Source: JAWLGW01 sp964569055 (lineage in GTDB: Bacteria; Planctomycetota; J058). From it: a DNA stretch of 10,024 nt. Position 1 is the stretch's first letter; each line of letters begins with the position of its first letter. The DNA lies in NCBI GenBank assembly GCA_964569055.1, contig CAZMSZ010000287.1, positions 1 to 10,024 of the forward strand. Direction: 5' to 3'. Below the pieces are notes generated by a model, which saw only the letters and a program-made list of their open reading frames with translations, made no database searches and was not told where the DNA came from. Shown piece after piece: positions 1 to 6,131 of the stretch. Both the position numbers and the translations under genes were made by a program.

Positions 1-1
1 G

Positions 2-1846
2 CTACACCCGCCGCAGCGCCACCACGGTCAGGTCGTCGTGGAGCTCGGGTCCGGCGCTGAACGCCTCCACCGCGCGCATGACCCGCTCCACCACCGCCGC
101 CGGGTCGCTCGGGCCCGAGCGCACCGCCTCGCCGAGCCGCTCGAGGCCGAACTCCTCGCCGCCGGGGCCGGGCGCCTCGGTGGCGCCGTCGGTGTAGAGG
201 CAGAGCACGTCGCCGGGCGCGAGCTCGAGGGGCAGCTCCTGCACGCGGCCGGTGAGATCGGGGACCAGGCCGAGCACCACGCCGCCCGCGCGCACGAACT
301 CGAGCTCGCCGGTGGCCGCCCGGTAGAGCACGAGGTGCTCGTGGCCGGCGCCGGTGTAGTGCAGCGCGCCGGTCTCGGGGTCGAAGCGGAGCAGCAGGAA
401 CGAGACGAAGATCCCGGGGTCGAGGTCGCGCGAGAGGAGCGCGTTGAGGCGGCGGATCAGCTCGTCGGTGCGCTCGAACACCTCGGCGTAGGCGTGGAGC
501 AGCGCGCGCACGCTCGCCATGACCAGCCCCGCGCCGACCCCCTTGCCGGCGACGTCGCCGATCGAGACCAAGAGGTCGCGCGCCGGCGCCTCGCGGGTGA
601 AGAAGTCGTACATGTCGCCGCCGACCTCGCGGGCCGGACGGTTCTGGCCGGCGAGCTCGAGCCCTGGGACCTGCGGCGCGGCGCCCGGCAGGAGCGAGGA
701 CTGGATCCGCGCGGCGATGCGCAGCTCCTCCTGCAGCCGCTCGCGCTCGCCCACCTCGGCCAGCAGGCGCGCGTTCGCGACCGCGATCCCCGCCAGGTCG
801 CCGAACGCGCCCACCAGCTCGACGACCTCGCCGTCGTCCTCGAACGGGTCGCAGGTCGGCTCGTCGAGGTAGACCACGCCCAGCACCTCGTCCTGCGCGG
901 CGAACGGCACGCACAGGATCGACTTGAGCTGGAGGTTCATGATCGTGTGGTAGCTGCCGAGCTCCGAGTCGCCGATCGCGTCCTGGGTCAGCACCGGGTG
1001 GCGCTTCACGATCGCGTCGCGGCACACCTGGCGGGAGAGGCGCAGCGCCTCCTGCTCGCCGGTCTCGTCGAGGGCCGTCCCCACCGGGACGGTGCGCTGG
1101 CCGCGGTTGGCGCGCACCCGCAGCACGTCGTCCTCGAGCAGCACCAAGAACGCGGACTTGGCGGGCACCAGCTCGAGGACCGCGTCGAGGATCCGCTCGA
1201 GCAGCGGGGCGAGGTCGTGCTCGACGTTGATCGCGCAGGCCACCTCGGCCAGCTTGCGCCAGCGCGCCTCGGCCGCCGGCGGGGCGGGGCCGGCGGCCGA
1301 GCTCGCGGCGCCCGAGGCGGTGGCGGGTCGGGTGGCGGGCCCCGCCTCGAGCTCGCCCGAGGGGCGCGGCACCGCGCGCGGCGGGGTGGCCCCCGGCGGC
1401 ACCATGCTCATGCTGGCCGTCTCGCGCGGGCCCGGGAAGAACGCCTCGGGCGGCGGGGCCGGGTCGCGCCCGAAGGCCAGGGTCGGGGGCGCCTGGGCGG
1501 CGAACCGCATGCGCTCGAGCGTCACGGCGGCGCCGCTCGCGGCGGGGCGGAACGTGAGCCGGCTCCCGCCGACCTCGATCCGGTCGCCCGGCCCGAGCAC
1601 CTTGCTCAGCACCGACACCCCGTTGACCAGCGTCCCGTTGCGGCTGCCGCGGTCGCGGAGCACGTAGCCGACCTGCGCCCGCCGCTCGATCGTGAAGTGG
1701 TGGCGCGACACGTTCATGTCGCGCAGGGCGAGCGTGTTGTTGTCCGAGCGCCCGACCGTGACGACCTCGGGGTCGAGGCGCACTTCGAGCGGGCGCTCGC
1801 CCGGCACCTCGACGATCAGGCTCGCGACCTGCGGGCTCGGGACCAT
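2..1846 (-). CDS. FHA-GAF-SpoIIE (PP2C-type) serine phosphatase
   Basis: Predicted cytoplasmic signalling phosphatase of 614 residues. An FHA domain lies at about residues 11-100, with G32-R33-S34, S47-R48-H49-H50 and GSRNGT (67-72) then N75-G76, the usual phosphothreonine-binding signature. A Pro/Ala-rich linker follows (about 101-192), then a GAF domain (about 197-362) and a short helical connector. The SpoIIE/RsbU-type PP2C domain (about 375-612) keeps the metal-binding acidic motifs: VGGD (408-411), IGDVAGKG (429-436), YTDGATEA (551-558) and HDDLTVV (603-609). Family knowledge: such enzymes dephosphorylate anti-anti-sigma (STAS) proteins in partner-switching pathways. No STAS protein or anti-sigma kinase is encoded in this window, so the target is unknown. 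No signal peptide or membrane span is seen. The gene begins 25 bases after the accD stop and is probably cotranscribed with it. The start is the only ATG near the N-terminus. A GGAGA lies about 13 bases upstream, with a short GC hairpin between the two. The TAG stop is at bases 2-4, so the gene is complete. Confidence 0.95.
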   Translation of the reverse strand: MVPSPQVASLIVEVPGERPLEVRLDPEVVTVGRSDNNTLALRDMNVSRHHFTIERRAQVGYVLRDRGSRNGTLVNGVSVLSKVLGPGDRIEVGGSRLTFRPAASGAAVTLERMRFAAQAPPTLAFGRDPAPPPEAFFPGPRETASMSMVPPGATPPRAVPRPSGELEAGPATRPATASGAASSAAGPAPPAAEARWRKLAEVACAINVEHDLAPLLERILDAVLELVPAKSAFLVLLEDDVLRVRANRGQRTVPVGTALDETGEQEALRLSRQVCRDAIVKRHPVLTQDAIGDSELGSYHTIMNLQLKSILCVPFAAQDEVLGVVYLDEPTCDPFEDDGEVVELVGAFGDLAGIAVANARLLAEVGERERLQEELRIAARIQSSLLPGAAPQVPGLELAGQNRPAREVGGDMYDFFTREAPARDLLVSIGDVAGKGVGAGLVMASVRALLHAYAEVFERTDELIRRLNALLSRDLDPGIFVSFLLLRFDPETGALHYTGAGHEHLVLYRAATGELEFVRAGGVVLGLVPDLTGRVQELPLELAPGDVLCLYTDGATEAPGPGGEEFGLERLGEAVRSGPSDPAAVVERVMRAVEAFSAGPELHDDLTVVALRRV

Positions 1847-1859
1847 GGGGCGCGGCCCC
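1847..1859 (-). promoter_or_regulatory. GC hairpin between Shine-Dalgarno and start codon of the phosphatase gene
   Basis: Read on the minus strand, GGGGC-CGC-GCCCC is a perfect 5-bp stem with a 3-base loop that ends exactly at the ATG. The nearest Shine-Dalgarno-like sequence (GGAGA) lies just before it, too far away in linear form (13 bases). Folding would bring the two closer or occlude the start. This may be chance in GC-rich DNA. Confidence 0.25.
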
Positions 1860-1871
1860 TCTCCGGCCTCG

Positions 1872-2717
<846 letters not shown>

Positions 2718-2851
2718 GCGCGAACCCTTTCCCCCTGGTGGAGGGGCGATTATCCTATGCGCCCCTTCGGGGGAATGGAAGCGAGGGCCCCGGGCGCCGG
2801 CCCAGGGCTCCAGACGGGGCGCAGGCGTCCCGCACGCGAGGTCGGAGCACG
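2718..2851. promoter_or_regulatory. Divergent control region between accD and the LRV-repeat gene
   Basis: These 134 bases separate two outward-facing genes and should hold both promoters. A relatively A+T-rich patch (2749-2758) stands out. On the minus strand it reads GATAAT at 2754-2749, a 5/6 match to TATAAT placed 31 bases before the accD ATG. No convincing -35 box is present. On the plus side, CCCC-TTCG-GGGG (2762-2773) is a 4-bp stem with a UUCG-type tetraloop in the possible leader of the LRV gene. Ribosome sites sit at both ends. The promoter positions are tentative. Confidence 0.4.
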
Positions 2852-3508
2852 ATGACGGGCTTGACCGAGAGTCAGCAGCAGGAGGGGGGGCGCGCGGCCT
2901 CGGCCGACGACCTCCGCAAGAAGTTCCTCGACGCGCCCGACGGCCAGAAGCTGGTCGAGCTGTACGCGGCGCTGCGCGAGGAAGGGAACGACGATCAGAT
3001 CGCGGCGATCCTGGCCAAGGTCCGTCCGATCCAGCACCGGGTCACGCTGGTCCAGGCCGACGTGCAGGCGCCGCTGCTCGAGGCGCTGTGCCGCGACCCG
3101 CACCCGCAGGTGCGGCAGGTCGTGGCGGGGCACGCCAACATCTCGACCGAGGTGTGCGTGCGGCTGTGCGAGGACCAGCAGGCGACCGTCCGGCTGGCGC
3201 TGCGCAAGAACCCGAGCTGCCACCCGGTGATCCGCGCGGCGCTGATCCTGCGCGAGCGCGAGGACGCCCGCTGGGAGCAGCTCGTCGAGATGGTGTGGCA
3301 GGGCCGGCGGGCCGGGATCCTCAAGCCCGCGCTGCTCGAGCTGATCGAGGAGTGGACCGGCGCCGGCCCCGACGCGCTGAGCGAGCTGGCGCAAGACGAC
3401 GTCAACCTCGTGCTCGACGTGCTCGACGCCAAGGTCTCGGGCGGGCCGCTGCCCAAGAAGGCCAAGGCCAAGTCCAACGGGAAGAAGAAGGCCAGCAAGA
3501 AGCGGTAG
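2852..3508 (+). CDS. LRV/HEAT-like repeat protein with basic C-terminal tail
   Basis: A protein of 218 residues with no exact match that I recognise. The middle resembles leucine-rich-repeat-variant (LRV) or HEAT-type helical repeats: DPHPQVRQVVAGHANIS (about 82-98) and DQQATVRLALRKNPSC (about 108-123) share the pattern D-x4-VR-x2-(V/L)-(A/L)-x2-(H/N), about 26 residues apart. Further amphipathic helices flank them, and one more possible unit runs to about residue 190. The last ~17 residues are almost all Lys, Ala and Ser, suggesting contact with nucleic acid or another polyanion; this is inference. There is no signal peptide, membrane span or catalytic motif. I chose the ATG at 2852 over an upstream in-frame ATG (2738) because GAGG and GGAG lie 10 and 4 bases before it, and because the added 38 residues are low-complexity Arg/Gly/Pro translation of the intergenic region. 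A Lys-rich protein gene follows 53 bases downstream. Confidence 0.8.
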   Translation: MTGLTESQQQEGGRAASADDLRKKFLDAPDGQKLVELYAALREEGNDDQIAAILAKVRPIQHRVTLVQADVQAPLLEALCRDPHPQVRQVVAGHANISTEVCVRLCEDQQATVRLALRKNPSCHPVIRAALILREREDARWEQLVEMVWQGRRAGILKPALLELIEEWTGAGPDALSELAQDDVNLVLDVLDAKVSGGPLPKKAKAKSNGKKKASKKR

Positions 3509-3524
3509 GGGCTTCAGCCAAGGT

Positions 3525-3552
3525 CCCTCCCCGTCCGAAGGGGTCGGGAGGG
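3525..3552 (+). promoter_or_regulatory. Intercistronic inverted repeat overlapping the next ribosome site
   Basis: CCCTCCC (3525-3531) pairs with GGGAGGG (3546-3552) around a 14-base loop in the 53-base gap between the LRV gene and the Lys-rich gene. No T run follows, so it is not a classical terminator. The right arm is part of the purine-rich Shine-Dalgarno stretch of the gene starting at 3562, so folding could limit its translation. Confidence 0.3.
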
Positions 3553-3561
3553 GGTGAGGCC

Positions 3562-4256
3562 ATGGGCACCACGAAGAAGAAGGCCGGCGCCAAGAAGGCC
3601 GCCGCCAGCAAGCCCGTCGGGCAGACGAAGCAGGCCAAGCNNNNNNNNNNNNNNNNNNNNNNNNNNNNNNNNNNNNNNNNNNNNNNNNNNNNNNNNNNNN
3701 NNNNNNNNNNNNNNNNNNNNNNNNNNNNNNNNNNNNNNNNAAGCAGGCCAAGGCGACGAAGCAGGCCAAGCAGACGGGCGCCGCCAAGGCGACGGGGCGC
3801 CGCGCGACGCAGCGGCTCGGCGCCAGCGCGCGGCCGACCCAGCGCAAGTCCAAGACGCGGGTCCTGAAGAAGGAGCAGCCGGTCGCGGCCGCGCCCAAGG
3901 AGGTCGCGGCCTCGATCGCGCCGGTCGCGAGCTCCCAGCCGATCACGCCGGTCGTGAAGCCCGCGCCCGCCCCGGCGGCGGCGGCGCAGGAGGTCGCGCC
4001 GGCGCCCGTGGTCTCCGCGCCCGCCAAGCCCACGAGCGCGTCGGGGACGCGGCCGCGCGGCGAGGTGCTGCGGTTCGATCCGGCGCGGCTCGCCCCGCTC
4101 GAGGACGAGTGGATCTCGGTCGTCTACGACGGCTCCGAGCTGTTCGTCCACGCCGAGGCCGGCGTGTTCGCGCGGGGCACCCGCACCCGGCTGCGCCGGG
4201 CCGTGGCCGAGCAGCTGCGCGACACGCGCGGATTCCGGCTGCTCAAGGCCGGTTGA
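3562..4256 (+). CDS. Lys/Ala/Gln-rich repeat protein with a compact C-terminal domain (interrupted by an assembly gap)
   Basis: A gene read on both sides of a 100-N gap. The left part (3562-3640) gives 26 residues, starting MGTTKKKAGAKKAAASK and ending in TKQAK. The right part (3741-4256) gives 171 residues, starting KQAKATKQAKQTGAAK. The basic low-complexity region resembles histone-H1-like or AlgP-like bacterial tails and suggests DNA or RNA binding; this is inference. A Pro/Ala/Val linker follows, then about 66 residues beginning RGEVLRFDPARL and ending GFRLLKAG that look like a folded domain I do not recognise (contains DEWISVVYDG and ELFVHAEAGVF). The two parts are in frame only if the true gap length leaves remainder 2 on division by 3, so the 100 Ns are a placeholder. 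The ATG is preceded by GGAGGGGGTGAGG, an excellent ribosome site. The TGA lies inside the end of the convergent C15-like gene (14-base overlap). The protein has no signal peptide or membrane span. One gene rather than two is favoured because the same repeat flanks the gap. Confidence 0.75.
3625..3771 (+). repeat. Tandem TKQAK-coding repeat flanking the gap
   Basis: The 16-mer ACGAAGCAGGCCAAGC occurs at 3625-3640, directly left of the gap, and again at 3756-3771 on its right. A shorter copy, AAGCAGGCCAAG, starts at the first base after the gap (3741-3752). All are in the frame that reads (T)KQAK. This short repeat is a likely cause of the assembly break. The copy number cannot be known from this sequence. 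Confidence 0.85.
3641..3740. other. Scaffold gap of exactly 100 N
   Basis: The run is exactly 100 Ns, the usual placeholder for a gap of unknown length. It lies inside the repetitive part of the Lys-rich gene and its length is incompatible with the reading frame on its two sides. Expect missing or collapsed repeat units here. Confidence 0.99.
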
Positions 4257-5571
4257 CGCTGGCGGGGAGGGCGAGCGCCTTGGTCGGCGCGGTGGCCTTC
4301 ACCTTCTGGGGAGCGCCCTGCGCGAGCCTCGCCGCGTCCGACTCGAGCCAGGCGCGGACCGACTCCTCCACCGCGAGCGCGAGCACCTGCAGGAACGAGT
4401 CCTGCCAGGCCTCCGACCACGCGCGGAGGTGGATGAACCCGCCGATCCGGTCGCGCGCCGTCTGCGCGCCGATCAGCGTGTACATCAGCTCGTTGCAGAT
4501 GTAGCGCCCCGGGCCGTCGCCCCCGTCGATCGCGTAGATCCCCGCCTCGTTCAGGCGGCGCACGATCCGCGCGACGGGGAGCGTGGACTTGCGGACGCTC
4601 GGCCCGACCGGGTCGATCGGCGCGCCCTGGTAGGAGACGCCCGCGTTGTCGGGATAGCGCCAGAGCCAGCGCCGCGCCTCGGCGTCCCACTCGCTCATGG
4701 GCGCGGCGGGCGGCCAGTCGGCCGGCAGGTAGAACGGGCCGACGCCGAGGTCCTCCTGGCCCCAGGCGCTGCCGTCCTGGCGCAGGTTCTCGCAGGTCTG
4801 CTCCACGTCGGCGGTCCCGAAGTCGGCCCCCACCCCGAAGCCGATCGCGACGTCCGGCTCGAGCGCGGCGACCGCGTCGAGCACCGCCTGGCTCGCTCGG
4901 CCGTACTCGACCGGCAGGTCGGTGCGGGTGTGGACGATCACCTCCACGTCGCGCAGCAGGTCGGCCGAGAGCCGGCCGGGGTCGAAGTGGCGGACCGCCC
5001 AGCCCGACGAGTTGACGCGCGGCGTGCGGCTCGCCTCGGGGGCGTCGATCCGCACGTAGGTGGGGTGGTTGCGCGAACGCGGGAAGCGATCGAAGCCGGT
5101 GAGCAAGACCGTGACCCGCGGGCGGGTGGCGGCGGCGGAGGCGACGGGCGCCACCGCGGCCTGGGGCTGCTCGCCGGCCGGGAGCGTCAGCCGCCACGCA
5201 CCGTCCAGGCTGACGAGCGCGCGCTCGTCGGCCCGCGTGAGCGGCACCCGGCGGAGGCGGCGCCACACGCCGTCCCCCTGCGCCTGCTCGTCGGCCAGCC
5301 GGCCGGCGAGCCCGCGGGCGGCCGGACAACGACGCTCGAGGAGCAAGGCCCAGGTGGGCTCGTCGCCCTCGAGCGTGACCCGCACCCAGGAGAGCGGGTC
5401 GCTCGGCTCGGCGACCTGGGCCGAGGCGCCGGCGAGGCCCTGGCCCTCGAGGACGAACGCGCGAGCGGCGTCACCCTCGCGCCAGGTCCCGGGGACGCGG
5501 ACCTGCGCCGAGGCTCCAACCGGACAGGCGAGCAGCGTCGCGATCACGAGCAGCAGCCGACATGCGCGCAC
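4243..5571 (-). CDS. Exported pyroglutamyl-peptidase-like protein (peptidase family C15)
   Basis: A protein of 442 residues. An N-terminal signal peptide (basic start, core LLLVIATLLA, likely cut after GASA at about residue 22) directs export; LLAC could also act as a weak lipobox. Residues ~25-150 form an extra region with no match I recognise. The C15 domain runs from about 151: LLTGFDRF (family LLTGFDPF), then LPVEYGRA, GFGVGADFGTADVE, YICN and GFIHL. By alignment from memory with B. amyloliquefaciens Pcp (Glu81, Cys144, His168) the triad is E257, C359 and H381, all present. Classical Pcp is a cytosolic enzyme of about 215 residues that removes N-terminal pyroglutamate. This protein is twice that size, exported, and carries about 39 extra residues between Glu and Cys, so its substrate may differ. 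I chose the GTG at 5569-5571 over the GTG at 5575-5577 because GGAGG (5577-5581) sits 5 bases before the former and overlaps the latter. The gene stands alone, with 118 bases separating it from the PEGA gene upstream. Confidence 0.85.
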   Translation of the reverse strand: MRACRLLLVIATLLACPVGASAQVRVPGTWREGDAARAFVLEGQGLAGASAQVAEPSDPLSWVRVTLEGDEPTWALLLERRCPAARGLAGRLADEQAQGDGVWRRLRRVPLTRADERALVSLDGAWRLTLPAGEQPQAAVAPVASAAATRPRVTVLLTGFDRFPRSRNHPTYVRIDAPEASRTPRVNSSGWAVRHFDPGRLSADLLRDVEVIVHTRTDLPVEYGRASQAVLDAVAALEPDVAIGFGVGADFGTADVEQTCENLRQDGSAWGQEDLGVGPFYLPADWPPAAPMSEWDAEARRWLWRYPDNAGVSYQGAPIDPVGPSVRKSTLPVARIVRRLNEAGIYAIDGGDGPGRYICNELMYTLIGAQTARDRIGGFIHLRAWSEAWQDSFLQVLALAVEESVRAWLESDAARLAQGAPQKVKATAPTKALALPASVNRP

Positions 5572-5642
5572 ACGCACCTCCGGGCGGTCGCCGCGCGAGC
5601 AGCGTGCCTTCGGAAGTGCTGATGCCGCTTGGGCAGCACCCC

Positions 5643-5656
5643 GTGAAAGATTTCAC
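5643..5656. promoter_or_regulatory. A+T-rich palindrome upstream of the C15-like gene
   Basis: GTGAAA-GA-TTTCAC is a perfect 6+6 inverted repeat with a 2-base centre, 71 bases upstream of the chosen start of the C15-like gene and 33 bases past the stop of the PEGA gene. Its low G+C stands out from its surroundings. The geometry suits a dimeric repressor or activator site better than a terminator, since no T run follows on either strand. The cognate regulator is unknown. Confidence 0.35.
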
Positions 5657-5689
5657 CGCGAGACGTATCCGCGACGAATGGTCGCCCGC

Positions 5690-6049
5690 TCAGCCCTTGC
5701 GGACCAACGGGAAGTGATAGACCTCGTCCCAGCCGACCCCCTCGGGCGCGTCGGCCGGCGTCCCCGGGGCGCGGAGCAGCACGTCGTCGTGGCTCATGTA
5801 GCCGGGCAGCTCGAGCCGCAACTCCACGCGCTCCTTGGCCGGCAACATGAAGGTCGCGGGCGTGGTCCCGACGAAGCCCCCGTTCACGAACACCGCGGCG
5901 CCGGCCGGGTCGGTGCGGATCGTCGAGGGGTGCGCGCCGGAGCCGGCGTCCCCCGGCGCCGAGGCGCAGCCCGAGACGAGCAGGGCCAGGACGATCAGCG
6001 CCGCGCGGGCCGCGGCCCCGAGGAGCCCGGGGCTCGGAAGCTGCTTCAC
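5690..6049 (-). CDS. Small PEGA-domain lipoprotein
   Basis: A predicted envelope lipoprotein of 119 residues. The N-terminus has a basic start, a hydrophobic core (ALIVLALLV) and a lipobox LVSGC with the lipidated cysteine at C28, then a short flexible Ala/Gly/Ser stretch. Residues ~43-85 form a PEGA domain: TIRTDPAGAAVFVNGGFVG, TPATFMLPA and VELRLELPGY match the family pattern of 'Pro-x-Gly-Ala-x-Val-x-Val-(N/D)-G ... G-x-T-P'. PEGA domains are small beta-sandwich modules found on surface and envelope proteins; their ligands are mostly unknown. A ~34-residue tail follows. I chose the GTG at 6047-6049 because AAGGGAG lies 5 bases upstream and because it places the signal peptide at the N-terminus; the longer frame reaching 6232 runs through the divergent promoter and into the neighbouring gene. 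The gene is divergent from the large peptidase gene and may share control with it. Confidence 0.85.
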   Translation of the reverse strand: MKQLPSPGLLGAAARAALIVLALLVSGCASAPGDAGSGAHPSTIRTDPAGAAVFVNGGFVGTTPATFMLPAKERVELRLELPGYMSHDDVLLRAPGTPADAPEGVGWDEVYHFPLVRKG

Positions 6050-6131
6050 TCCAACTCCCTTCGTTGATAGGGTAGGGCCCGCACCGGGCGCGGATTCCCG
6101 CCCGATCCTACCCGCTCCGAGGCAGCACCGC
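6050..6131. promoter_or_regulatory. Divergent control region with inverted CCTACCC pair
   Basis: These 82 bases separate the PEGA gene (minus) from the large peptidase gene (plus). CCTACCC occurs on the plus strand at 6107-6113 and on the minus strand at 6076-6070, so each gene has one copy pointing toward it, 18 and 20 bases before its start codon. TATCAA on the minus strand, overlapping that copy, is a weak -10 candidate. Ribosome sites: AAGGGAG for the PEGA gene, and GAGG (6119-6122) for the large gene, 9 bases before its ATG. No convincing -35 box was found. Confidence 0.4.

Noticed and set aside
3525..3552. Rho-independent terminator after the LRV gene
   Set aside because: The stem is not followed by a T run and overlaps the next gene's ribosome site.
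3625..3771. CRISPR array or mobile-element repeat at the N gap
   Set aside because: The repeats are short, in frame and translate as TKQAK. There are no regular spacers, no transposase and no terminal inverted repeats.
2750..4033. Long minus-strand frame through the LRV and Lys-rich genes
   Set aside because: It runs through the N gap without evidence and is antisense to two genes with good ribosome sites. The protein is low-complexity Leu/Gly/Arg/Ala.
4429..5622. Plus-strand 397-codon frame opposite the C15-like gene
   Set aside because: No domain and biased composition. The minus strand encodes the signal peptide and complete C15 motifs.
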